This document shows, piece by piece, positions 54,887-63,187 of a DNA stretch of 64,000 nucleotides. Each line of letters starts with the position of its first letter. Position 1 is the first letter of the stretch. The DNA is taken from contig QHXI01000076.1 in assembly GCA_003222895.1 (NCBI GenBank), forward strand, positions 1 through 64,000, written 5' to 3'. The position numbers and the translations under genes are program-made. Under the pieces are notes generated by a model, which worked only from the letters and a program-made list of their open reading frames with translations, had not been told where the DNA came from and searched no databases. The stretch is from Acidobacteriota bacterium. GTDB lineage: Bacteria > Acidobacteriota > Blastocatellia > Pyrinomonadales > Pyrinomonadaceae.

Positions 54887-55428
54887 TCAATGTTTATCCA
54901 CGACCTCGAAAAGCAGCGGCGCAGAGTCAGCGGTCCAGGGCCCATTGATGTCTAAACGATATCGATTGACCAGTCGGTAGGAGCCAGGTTCCAACGGGCT
55001 ATACCAATCATTCAAATCAACCTCGGGTAAATCGATTGAAGAATAAGCTGATAACGAAAGAAAGCGTCCGAAACGAACAAATTCCGGGTCGGCATCTTTC
55101 TTTCTAACCAATTCAGCAATATTGGGGCGATAGGGTACTAGAACGCCATTCTTGAACAACCGGGGGCGATTCTGATAATAAGGATCGACAACTCGTACTT
55201 TGATCGGCTGATCTGAATTGTTGCTGATAAGAACTTTGACATAAGGCGCTTTGGCTACGCGATAAGGCCTTTCGTCCGGTTTACCGAGCAACTCAGTTGA
55301 GGAATATCCATCGATATAACGAGAAGTTTTTGATCCGGATACTCCTGCAAAGCGTTAGAAGCCTTCGTTAGCATTCCAAATAGCAGGAAGCTGAAAAACA
55401 AAACAATTCTTGACGGTGCGTAGTTCAT
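54887..55428 (-). CDS. Secreted protein with one copy of the same repeat domain; frameshifted
   Basis: From ATG 55428 the frame encodes a signal peptide (IVLFFSFLLFGMLTKASNA) and the start of the domain (LLVISMDIP). It then shifts near 55302, where one extra T would lead into STELLGKPDERPYRVAK in the main frame (54887-55291). The domain shows the shared features NRPRLFKNGVLVPYR, DLNDWYSPLEPGSYRL, NRYRLDINGPWT and FEVVDKH. The final residues VVDKH are identical to those of the neighbour at 53833, consistent with recent duplication. Confidence 0.7.
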
Positions 55429-55502
55429 GGCATGATTTCCTCGTAAGATTCCAACGCGATGCTCGGACTGTCCCAGCAGTTTAAAGTGTTACTAGCTGCC
55501 GG

Positions 55503-55802
55503 TTAAGGCGGGCCAAAGCGACTCCGGTATTCGGTAGAAACTATGAAGCCTTTTAGCACCTGGCTGTATTTGTAATCTCCCGCATCCGGATTGGTGCCAT
55601 CAAGCACGCCAACCCAGAATTTGAAACCGTCCCAATTATTATCCGGCGGTGCATTCGGCTCCCGCTGCAAGATCCCCCGATAGACCCAAAGCACGAATGC
55701 GGAGTTGTATCCGTGAGTTCCCCGTTGACCTCCAATTTCAGGATGCATCCCAATAAACTCTTGCGAATAAAAAGTTGCGAGAGCGACATGAGTGCGCTGA
55801 GA
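55503..55802 (-). pseudogene. C-terminal fragment of a DUF4214-type protein
   Basis: An open frame with no proper start (stop at 55803-55805) encodes VALATFYSQEFIGMHPE, YNSAFVLWVYRGILQREP and GFIVSTEYRSRFGPP. This matches the C-terminal DUF4214-like domain of the protein at 57569 (AFVKICYLKYLHRDP, SFLVSTEYRGR). No signal peptide or upstream body is present, so it looks like the tail of a lost or displaced gene. Confidence 0.6.
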
Positions 55803-55834
55803 TTACGCAGAGAAGCTAGATTGGCTTACAGCAG

Positions 55835-56866
55835 TTAAGGCACCATTTCGAATACGAGTTCGGCGGAGTCCTTAGTCCAAGGCCCGCCGATTTCAAAACG
55901 GCGGCGATCCGTTAAGTGGTAAACACCGGGAGCCAGCGGTCCGTACCATTGCTTCAGGCTAAAGCCGTCCAGACGTGAACTGGTTTTCGGATCGAGAAAA
56001 AGATTGGGACTGACTTCGACTAACCGCGCGTCTTTATCCTTCGCTTCGACTAGTTTCGCCGTTTCACCACTGTAAGGAATTAACTTTCCGTCTTTGATTA
56101 ACTGCGGACGATGACCGTAGGAGCGATCTATGACGCTGACTTGAACGCGTTGCTCAGAATCATTTATCAACTCGACCGCTACACCTTCGTCGTAAGCCAA
56201 ACGGTAGTGGCCGTCAGGCAATGGCTTCGATGTATCCGGCACGAGTCGGAGGCTAACAGCGTCAGGGATCGGAGTCGGCTGCTTTCGCGGAATAACGTCA
56301 AACGTAACCGGATTTGATTCGACCCAATCACCATTCGGTAGAAATTGCTTTCTGACCAACAGTTGATAGTGACCAGGGTTCAAAGGAGTCTCGTACCAAT
56401 CCTCCAGGTTTACGAAATGGTCGAGATATTCGCGCCCTGAGGTCAGAGTCTCCGGTGCATGCCCGAACCCGTCACCGCCTGGTTCCCGTCCAGCTCTTTC
56501 GACGCATTCACGTGCCTCCTTCGTGTAAGAGAGAATATCGCCGTCTCTGATTAATTCCGGCCGGTACGCGTAACACCTATTTCGGTCATACCCATATGTT
56601 AAATCTTCACCGGCAGCCAGTGAGATGAACATCTCGAATTGCGTCCAGTTGTCACCTGTGTAAGGTGGCGGCGTGGTTGAACCTTCGCGGCCGACTGGCG
56701 CAAGACGAATCGTTATGATGCCGGTTGGGTGCCGTAAGATTTCAACTCGCCGCTTGTAGGCGGCTATCTCAGCCTCAGTCGGCTGGTGGTCGGTCACGGT
56801 TTGGCTAGACACTTGTACTGTAAAGCCGGCACACGTCAAGAGAGTCAAGAGAAAGACCTTTTTCAC
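55835..56866 (-). CDS. Secreted protein with two divergent copies of the same repeat domain
   Basis: An intact 343-residue protein with signal peptide VFLLTLLTCAGFTVQVSS. The first copy (about 45-190) is diverged and longer (YRPELIRDGDILSYT, VNLEDWYETPLNPGHYQLLVRKQF). The second (about 200-343) is typical (INDSEQRVQV, HRPQLIKDGKLIPYS, LKQWYGPLAPGVYHLTDRRRF, GGPWTKDSAELVFEMV). It shows what the broken neighbours at 53833 and 54887 should look like. No catalytic residues stand out, so a binding or structural role outside the cytoplasm is likely. Confidence 0.78.
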   Translation of the reverse strand: MKKVFLLTLLTCAGFTVQVSSQTVTDHQPTEAEIAAYKRRVEILRHPTGIITIRLAPVGREGSTTPPPYTGDNWTQFEMFISLAAGEDLTYGYDRNRCYAYRPELIRDGDILSYTKEARECVERAGREPGGDGFGHAPETLTSGREYLDHFVNLEDWYETPLNPGHYQLLVRKQFLPNGDWVESNPVTFDVIPRKQPTPIPDAVSLRLVPDTSKPLPDGHYRLAYDEGVAVELINDSEQRVQVSVIDRSYGHRPQLIKDGKLIPYSGETAKLVEAKDKDARLVEVSPNLFLDPKTSSRLDGFSLKQWYGPLAPGVYHLTDRRRFEIGGPWTKDSAELVFEMVP

Positions 56867-57024
56867 CAGTTCACCATCAACTACGGCTGATCCAACGCCG
56901 TCAATACATGCTTGACGAATTCACCTCTCCGCCGTTTGACCTCGGATTACTCGCGCTCTTCTCGTTGTGACGGGGTAAGTCGCCGGGTAAAGACGATAGT
57001 CGTCACGAACCTGAAAGGCGTCAA

Positions 57025-57549
57025 TCATGGGGCATCTGCTACGTCAACAACATGATTCGCAAATTCTTTTGTCCAACGCTTAATCTCTGCCTTCTCGCGC
57101 GATTGCCGCTCAGCCCCACTTAGTGATCGCGCATCGTCATCCAAATTGACATCCGCGCCCACTTCTATGTCAAAGATGATTTTTCCGCGTCTAAAGTGTG
57201 TTTGCCTCAGATCATATCCCCAAGCATAACCTTCATCCCCAGCTTCAACCCATGGTTGTGCCTCTCGGACGTTCCGCGCGAAATTGTTCATCGATTCTTT
57301 GGCATCGGCTGCCGACCCTTTTTGTATGGCAACGATTCTCACCTTCCGGTTCTTACTCGACCACACCTGGATCAAAACACCAGCACCGCCTTGCATTGGC
57401 TCGACCCGTGAATACGACCATCCGGGCATCTTCTTTTCCAAGTGTTTGCGCAACTTGTCATCAAGCCGATCCAGATCATTTTGCGCATTCGCCGTGTAGG
57501 CGAACAGTAACATCAACGCGCACGTGACCGTCCAAAGTAAACGTTTCAT
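57025..57549 (-). CDS. Small secreted protein of the MPGW paralogue family
   Basis: A 174-residue protein with signal peptide TVTCALMLLFAYTANA and GGAGG before the ATG. The mature part (LRKHLEKKMPGWSYSRVEP, GVLIQVWSSKNRKVRIVAI, GDEGYAWG, RRGKIIFDIEV) matches the protein at 53273. The order strand-helix-strand with an exposed basic patch suggests a small alpha/beta domain; no known function. It begins 20 bases after the large TolB-like gene and is probably co-transcribed with it. Confidence 0.75.
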   Translation of the reverse strand: MKRLLWTVTCALMLLFAYTANAQNDLDRLDDKLRKHLEKKMPGWSYSRVEPMQGGAGVLIQVWSSKNRKVRIVAIQKGSAADAKESMNNFARNVREAQPWVEAGDEGYAWGYDLRQTHFRRGKIIFDIEVGADVNLDDDARSLSGAERQSREKAEIKRWTKEFANHVVDVADAP

Positions 57550-57568
57550 GACGAGTTTCCTCCATTCG

Positions 57569-60500
57569 TTAGAACTTTTCGTACGAAGTTGTAAAGTCTG
57601 CTCGACCCCTGTATTCAGTGGAGACGAGGAATGATTTAATCGTATGCAAGTAGTCTCCGTTCGAGTTCAGATCATTAGTCCAGAAATTCCATCCATCAGG
57701 ATCGTCGGCTGGATCTCGATGAAGATACTTGAGGTAACAGATCTTAACGAAAGCTCGATTATAAACAGGCGGGTTGAAATTCGGACTGCCGGGGGGATTG
57801 GCCAGATTAGGATCAGTGTGAACGAACTCACCAGAAAGAAAGAACGAGAGGCCATCGTTTGCCCGGTGAAAGTCGATGCAAGATAAATCGAACGCACATT
57901 GTGAGATCTGACTCGTCCAGAACTTCCACCCAGGCAGATCTGTATTTTCGAAATCAAAAGGTTCATTCGGATTTCCGTCCGGGTCGCGTCCCAGGAAATC
58001 TTTGTAATGAAACCTGACGAATACTCTGGAAGAATCTATGAGGTTGTTAGTCGGCAGTGGAGCCCCTACGCAGGGTACGAATTGATTGTTTTGCGCCCGG
58101 CCGTTCAATGAGACCATCGAGTTCGTCGGAATGCCGGTTTTCGGTCCGGCAATAGTTAGGCTGGACCGAATCCTGTGTTGGCCTGGTGGGTCAAAGACAA
58201 CAAGTCCGCCCCGGTTCCAAGGCACCTTGCCAAGCGGCCGCTGTGAACCGGCATTAGGTGAGTTTGGATTCCCCGCGAAATACACGACATACATCTCAAA
58301 CTGGTCGTCAACATACAGCGCATCTCTCATTTCGTTATCCAAGACACGGGTCAACTTGTAGTCGGGGTAATCATGGGTATGCATTGATAGGTCGTTACCC
58401 TCTGAGAAGTAATGGACCGGATAGCCCGGAAGAACGTACGGATCAAATGGGTTGTCACTATCCAATTCCCAACCTGGAGCATTATTGGCTGGATCTAGCA
58501 TATTGCAGAGTAAGTTTCCACCCTTAATTTCCTTGCTAAAAGTCTTTATTGCTTGCACATATTTGATCCCGCTTTTTGAGGGATCAGATATGAAGCCCGG
58601 CTGCGCGTGCACGCTGGCGTCAAATGCCATTCCTTCCTGAGCACCACATCCCAAGCGGTAGAGCCAAAACGGAAATACGTCCCCGCATGGATTGGACAAG
58701 CCAGGCTGTGGACCCTGCGTAACCTGATCAGCGACTTGATTCCCAGTGAAACTCGTCAGGGTCGGCAAGGCCGAATTAATAGTAAGCGAACTGGACGTTT
58801 GCACCCCGCTCCTAGTGTAGGTCACGGTAGCCGTAAATGTGCCGACCTCGTTGAAACGCATCGTCACCGACGAAGAATTGCTCGGGCTGACGATCGAACA
58901 TTGGTTTACCGGTGCACACGACCATGTGTATGTTCCGCCCGAGAACGCGCCCGGAAGCGGACTCGCGTTCAGTGCGACATCCGCGCCTAGCAAGGCATTC
59001 TGCGTCGTTCCATTCAAATAACCATTCACCCTGCCGCTGGTAATTTTCACATCCGCAGGCACATTGAAACTGAAATCATCGAAGCCGATACCAAACGGAT
59101 CGCTAATACTTCGAATCACGATCTTAGTTATATTGTCCAGCCCTACGAAGTTAATCCCTTTCGTGGTTGTGCCGTTCCCAAAAACGGCCAAAGAGCCGTA
59201 AGGTGAATTATTGCGATAAACATCAATGACTGCGAACTGATCAAAAAAGACATCGATGCCGATGATGGAAAAGCTTAAATTGCTTGCCGGCTGCGTGAAC
59301 TCGACAATTGTTTGGCCAGTGATATTCGGAGCAGTCCAAATGAAGTTTGGCAACGAAGTGGTGGAGCAGAAACCACAACTCTGCGATGTGTGCACGGAGG
59401 TAAAAGGATTATCCGAATAGAACCTGACACCATCGGCCGCAAGATACTGATCGGCAATGATCGTGTTATTTGGTACGGCTGTGCCGTCTGGGAACCTGTC
59501 GAAATCGATTCTTACTGGAAAAGCAGCTGAATCCACGCTTACAAATGCCTGTGATGAGGCAGAGTTCCCAGTGTTGTCAGTAACGGTTAACGAAACCGGA
59601 TAGACTCCGGCGGAGTTGTATTGATGATTCACGATTGAACCCGTGCCTGACGTGCCGTCCCCAAAATCCCAGGAGTAGTTGGTGATCGTTCCATTTGGAT
59701 CGAATGAGCCGCTGCCGTTCAACTGCACGATCTGTCCTGTTTGCGAATTGTATGGCCCCCCAGGATTCGCCACGGGCGTCTCGCGTGTGCCACCGCCAAA
59801 GGGTGTGTCAATGACGCCACCCAATGTCCAACTGGCGATGTAATCTCCATTACCGCTATTCGATAAATCTGTTTGGCTCGTGCCGTCAGCATTCATTGTC
59901 CAAACTTGAGCGATTGGATCGCAGCAGTCGCGTTCCCGATCACTGCGAAAGACTATTTTCGAACCATCGGGCGACCACGAGGGAGCATCATCATTTGCCA
60001 GTTCATCCGTTAGTCTCGTCTGGCCTGAGCCATCGGCATTCATCACATAGACTTCTTTGTTGATGTCCAATTTTGACTTGGTGATGTAATTGCCGTCGTC
60101 ATCTGTCTCCTGCCACGTCTCAAAAATGCTGTCGCGTGTACTGACAAAAGCGATCCGGGTACCATCGGGCGACCAGGCTGGCTGGCCGTCTTGCACATCT
60201 CCACTGCTGAACGTGACGCGTTGTTGATTCGTGCCGTCGCTGTTCATCACATAGATGCTCTTGAAGCCTTCACGATCGCGATCGCTAACAAAAGCCATTT
60301 TCATTCCGTCTGGAGACCACGCAGGTTCGCCGTCGTTTGCTGATGAATTGCTAAGGTTAACGTGATTCGAACCGTCTGCGTTCATTACATACACTTGATA
60401 CTTACTACCATTGCGCAGGCTCTGAAAAACAACTCTCGATCCGTCGGGCGACCACGTCCCCATGCTGTCGTCATTAGGATCTGACGTAAGGCGTGCCACA

Positions 60501-60985
60501 CCGCTCCCGTCGGGATTCATGACATAAATATCCATGTAACCAGTTTCGCGATTGTCACGGTCACTCTGAAAAAGGATCTTCCAGCCATCGTGTGACCAGC
60601 GAGGAAAGTCATCATTCGCGCCTGAGTTAGTCAATCGCGCGACACCGCTGCCGTCGCCATTCATTACATAGATTTGCATTGAGCCTTCACGATTACTCGC
60701 GAATACAATCTTTGAAACGCCGGATTGCGGCATCGCAGGAACAAAGAAATCGAATGTGGCGTTCGCTTGCTTCCAATCGGAATGAAGAACGGGAGAGCGA
60801 AGTAATCCGAGCGCTGAATGATTCCATACGTCGGAACTAGCCGGCTTGATCAAATCGATTAGCAAAAGCGAATAATGGCTCAAGGCGGGCTTAGCAAGCA
60901 CATCAGAATGTGACGAGAACCATGCAATTGAAACTACAAGGCTGAATCCGAGCAGCAATCTGTGCAAAAGTGGGATGAGTCGCAC
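57569..60985 (-). CDS. Large secreted TolB-like beta-propeller protein with PKD and C-terminal DUF4214-type domains
   Basis: An 1138-residue exported protein starting at GTG 60985 after AAGGCGG. After the signal peptide there are about seven propeller repeats (residues 90-385) of the form IYVMNADGSGxxxLT and PxWSPDGxKIxFxSDR. A PKD domain follows (PVANPGGPYNSQTG, NYSWDFGDGTSGTG), then a jelly-roll-like region (FDRFPDGTAVPN, GIGFDDFSFNVP), an Ig-like stretch, and near the C-terminus two DUF4214-like units ending FLVSTEYRGR. It is probably a surface or secreted adhesive protein. It heads the minus-strand run of small secreted genes. Confidence 0.85.
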   Translation of the reverse strand: MRLIPLLHRLLLGFSLVVSIAWFSSHSDVLAKPALSHYSLLLIDLIKPASSDVWNHSALGLLRSPVLHSDWKQANATFDFFVPAMPQSGVSKIVFASNREGSMQIYVMNGDGSGVARLTNSGANDDFPRWSHDGWKILFQSDRDNRETGYMDIYVMNPDGSGVARLTSDPNDDSMGTWSPDGSRVVFQSLRNGSKYQVYVMNADGSNHVNLSNSSANDGEPAWSPDGMKMAFVSDRDREGFKSIYVMNSDGTNQQRVTFSSGDVQDGQPAWSPDGTRIAFVSTRDSIFETWQETDDDGNYITKSKLDINKEVYVMNADGSGQTRLTDELANDDAPSWSPDGSKIVFRSDRERDCCDPIAQVWTMNADGTSQTDLSNSGNGDYIASWTLGGVIDTPFGGGTRETPVANPGGPYNSQTGQIVQLNGSGSFDPNGTITNYSWDFGDGTSGTGSIVNHQYNSAGVYPVSLTVTDNTGNSASSQAFVSVDSAAFPVRIDFDRFPDGTAVPNNTIIADQYLAADGVRFYSDNPFTSVHTSQSCGFCSTTSLPNFIWTAPNITGQTIVEFTQPASNLSFSIIGIDVFFDQFAVIDVYRNNSPYGSLAVFGNGTTTKGINFVGLDNITKIVIRSISDPFGIGFDDFSFNVPADVKITSGRVNGYLNGTTQNALLGADVALNASPLPGAFSGGTYTWSCAPVNQCSIVSPSNSSSVTMRFNEVGTFTATVTYTRSGVQTSSSLTINSALPTLTSFTGNQVADQVTQGPQPGLSNPCGDVFPFWLYRLGCGAQEGMAFDASVHAQPGFISDPSKSGIKYVQAIKTFSKEIKGGNLLCNMLDPANNAPGWELDSDNPFDPYVLPGYPVHYFSEGNDLSMHTHDYPDYKLTRVLDNEMRDALYVDDQFEMYVVYFAGNPNSPNAGSQRPLGKVPWNRGGLVVFDPPGQHRIRSSLTIAGPKTGIPTNSMVSLNGRAQNNQFVPCVGAPLPTNNLIDSSRVFVRFHYKDFLGRDPDGNPNEPFDFENTDLPGWKFWTSQISQCAFDLSCIDFHRANDGLSFFLSGEFVHTDPNLANPPGSPNFNPPVYNRAFVKICYLKYLHRDPADDPDGWNFWTNDLNSNGDYLHTIKSFLVSTEYRGRADFTTSYEKF

Positions 60986-61248
60986 GAAGCACCGCCTTTT
61001 TAGGATTGGACGGTTGCTGGGAGGCTAAACCGCGAGTTTGCGGGGCGTCAGGCTCGTGGGTTAGCCATTTCGTTTTCAAATAACGCGCGCACAATACTCT
61101 CGCATTGTTCTCATGTCAAAATATTTTTTGTGATAGCAAGATTCTCCACTAGGTACTCGTTGGGACGCGGCCCGCAACCCTACGATCACCGCTATGGCTG
61201 GTGATTTGTCCGCCATTCTTGGGCGAACTATTTGCTTGCATTCTCCGG
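60986..61248. other. Intergenic region, nothing recognised
   Basis: This gap lies between the 5' end of the TolB-like gene and the 3' end of the OsmC gene. It must contain the promoter for the former. I see no RNA gene, clear hairpin or coding frame. Confidence 0.4.
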
Positions 61249-61692
61249 TTATGCCACTAGATCTTTGACCGTGATCTCTGGCTGTAACTTGATTTCCGCC
61301 TTAATCGAATTTGAGATCAAGCAATGCTTCTCAGCCTTCTCTAAGATTCGCGAGGCGCGTTCAGCGTCGCGCGCGCGAGTGATCGTTAAAGTTGGATGCA
61401 AGACGATCTCAGTTATCATGAAACCGCCGTTAAGCTTCTCGAGCTTGCCATCTGCGGCGGCTTTGAAGCTGACGAAATCCAATTTCGAATTCTCAGCAAT
61501 CGCCAGGAACGTAGTCATGAAACATGAATTGACGGCGCCAACGAACAGATGCTCCGGTGTCCACGATCCTTCATGCCCTTTGAATTCCGGCGGCGCATCC
61601 ACGTGCAAGCACGGCAGCACCGGCGAGCACAAATCGCCTTCGCGCTCTTTCGTCCACTCGACCTCGGTCGAGTAGAAATATTGGTTCTCCAT
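61249..61692 (-). CDS. OsmC-family peroxiredoxin-like protein
   Basis: A 147-residue OsmC/Ohr-type protein that reduces organic hydroperoxides with paired cysteines. Both are present: Cys57 in AVNSCFMTTF and Cys124 in EKHCLISNS. The N-terminus (YFYSTEVEW) and the TPEHLFVGA segment are typical. The open frame extends far upstream, but GGGAG before ATG 61692 and the family length set the start here. Confidence 0.88.
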   Translation of the reverse strand: MENQYFYSTEVEWTKEREGDLCSPVLPCLHVDAPPEFKGHEGSWTPEHLFVGAVNSCFMTTFLAIAENSKLDFVSFKAAADGKLEKLNGGFMITEIVLHPTLTITRARDAERASRILEKAEKHCLISNSIKAEIKLQPEITVKDLVA

Positions 61693-61849
61693 TTTTGCTC
61701 CCAGTTTGGAAAGACTCACAGTCAAAGCTTTGCTCAATATGAAAGGCTCTGAGTCTCTGCATTTAGATCGGCGAGACAACTTCACCACAGAGGCACTGAG
61801 TTCACACCGAGATACAGATACCCGCACATGATCGAGTTGTTCAGCAATC

Positions 61850-61998
61850 CTAGATCTTCTGAATCGTGATTGTGACGATCGTGACCGGGCCGGCTGTTCG
61901 GTTGTATGAAACCCAAAAGCCCAGCGACGCGTAACGCACAACTTTGTATTGCGAGCCATCCGGCTGCGTGTCGAGACTTGGTCCAACCACATTCTTGA
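61850..61998 (-). pseudogene. C-terminal fragment of an unrecognised protein
   Basis: The frame PDFKNVVGPSLDTQPDG, VVRYASLGFWVSYNRTAG and VTIVTITIQKI ends at a TAG at 61850 and has protein-like composition. It lacks a start and runs into a fragment of another gene on the opposite strand at about 62000. It is probably the tail of a truncated gene; I cannot name the family. Confidence 0.4.
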
Positions 61999-62142
61999 AA
62001 TCCGGAGCGCCAACGCCTGCCGCAAATCGCTGAACTGGATTGCAATCCATTCGTGGTTAACGCGAACGGCGCAGTGATTCTTGACGCTCGCGTACGCGTG
62101 GAAGCCGTCGAGCCGAAACCGTTGTTGGGTGTTAGGGGATAA
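61999..62142 (+). pseudogene. C-terminal fragment of an ADP-forming acyl-CoA synthetase-type protein
   Basis: The plus-strand frame RLPQIAELDCNPFVVNANGA then VILDARVRVEA, ending at a TAA (62140-62142), matches the extreme C-terminus of the ATP-grasp domain of ADP-forming acetate-CoA ligases and related lysine acetyltransferases (consensus PEIAELDINPxxVxxxGxxxLDARVRV). An in-frame TGA at 61996 closes the upstream side and nothing upstream belongs to this family, so only about 45 codons survive. Confidence 0.65.
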
Positions 62143-62173
62143 CGGAAAAACGAAACCGATCCAAAAGAAGCAG

Positions 62174-63064
62174 TCATACGCCGGCGCGCAGCGTTCCTTT
62201 GAGCTTCCGGTATTCGTTCGCGGCGCTAATCAACAACCCGGTCGTGTTCGTGACCCAATCGATTCGCGATTTCTTCCACGTTTCCCAACCTTCGGGAAGG
62301 CGCTTAGCGACAAACATCGTCTTGAGATCTCTTATGTCCAACGCCGGCTCGCCTGCAACTGTCTTGCTGCCGGGTTTGTGGGCGAAGAAAGCGAACAGCA
62401 GACCGAATTCTCCGGACGACCCGACCAGATTGTCTTCGCCACCCAGCTTCGTGAGTTTCTCTTCCAGGTCTCGGTGACTGTCGGCCTGGTTCGGCTTGAT
62501 CAGATCGCCGATGAATCCAAAGCCGCTCTCGACGATATGAACCAGGTCGCCCGCGAGCAGTGCGACCGTGCGATGATCAAGCACTTTCGATTTTGGATCG
62601 CGAATCAAATTTTCCGCGATAAAGCGGCCCACATCAGATCGCTTGAGAAAACCGTCGGTTGCTAGATTAATCAGACGATCAAAATCGGCTTGACTGAATC
62701 GGCCCGAGTTCAAACTCTCCGGATCTCCCTGGAGGATGCCGCTGTGACCGGGATGCGAACCTTGCGAACCGGGAAAGTCGAGCGAGAAGAATCCCAATGG
62801 CACAGCTGCGTCCAGCTTGCCGGAAGCGCCGCGCATGAACGCGTGATTGCCACTTGCAAAGAAAACCAGCAGGTCTCCGAGATTGCCACCGCCAGTATTT
62901 CCTAGTCTGCGTACGTCTTCGATGCCGGCGAGCGGATCGTTCGCGTCGTTTCGGATCGGGAGCGCGTCTTGCGCCACGGCACTGCCGATAAAGGGACACG
63001 TCGCCTTCTTTTCGACAACACTGGTTCTTTCATCCGCAGTCGGTTGAATGGGATCGGTATTCAT
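62174..63064 (-). CDS. Conserved protein of unknown function
   Basis: A 296-residue protein without a signal peptide. Distinct motifs are CPFIGSAVAQ (near residue 23), LGNTGGGNLGDLLVFFASGNHAFM (about 57-80), FPGSQGSHPGHSGILQGDP and a following FSQADFDRLINLATDGFLKRSDVGRFIAENL. The paired HPGHSG and the Cys-Pro near the start hint at an enzyme, perhaps heme- or metal-dependent, but I cannot assign it. ATG 63064 is preferred; the frame opens at 63133. Confidence 0.65.
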   Translation of the reverse strand: MNTDPIQPTADERTSVVEKKATCPFIGSAVAQDALPIRNDANDPLAGIEDVRRLGNTGGGNLGDLLVFFASGNHAFMRGASGKLDAAVPLGFFSLDFPGSQGSHPGHSGILQGDPESLNSGRFSQADFDRLINLATDGFLKRSDVGRFIAENLIRDPKSKVLDHRTVALLAGDLVHIVESGFGFIGDLIKPNQADSHRDLEEKLTKLGGEDNLVGSSGEFGLLFAFFAHKPGSKTVAGEPALDIRDLKTMFVAKRLPEGWETWKKSRIDWVTNTTGLLISAANEYRKLKGTLRAGV

Positions 63065-63187
63065 GAGGACAGCCCTTTCGCGCAAACAGGAGTAGCGGTA
63101 GAACGCGAGGGAGCAGAGTTTATCACTCGACAAACAAATAGCAAGAATATTTCGCCGCGACTGGCCGGACTGAATTTTGCTGATGAA

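Noticed and set aside
61693-62025. N-terminal extension of the OsmC protein
   Set aside because: Arg/Ser-rich and unlike the family; ATG 61692 has a good ribosome binding site and gives the normal length.
62081-62665. 194-codon plus-strand frame
   Set aside because: Mostly antisense to the conserved 62174 gene. Only the neighbouring 61999-62142 frame on this strand shows real homology.
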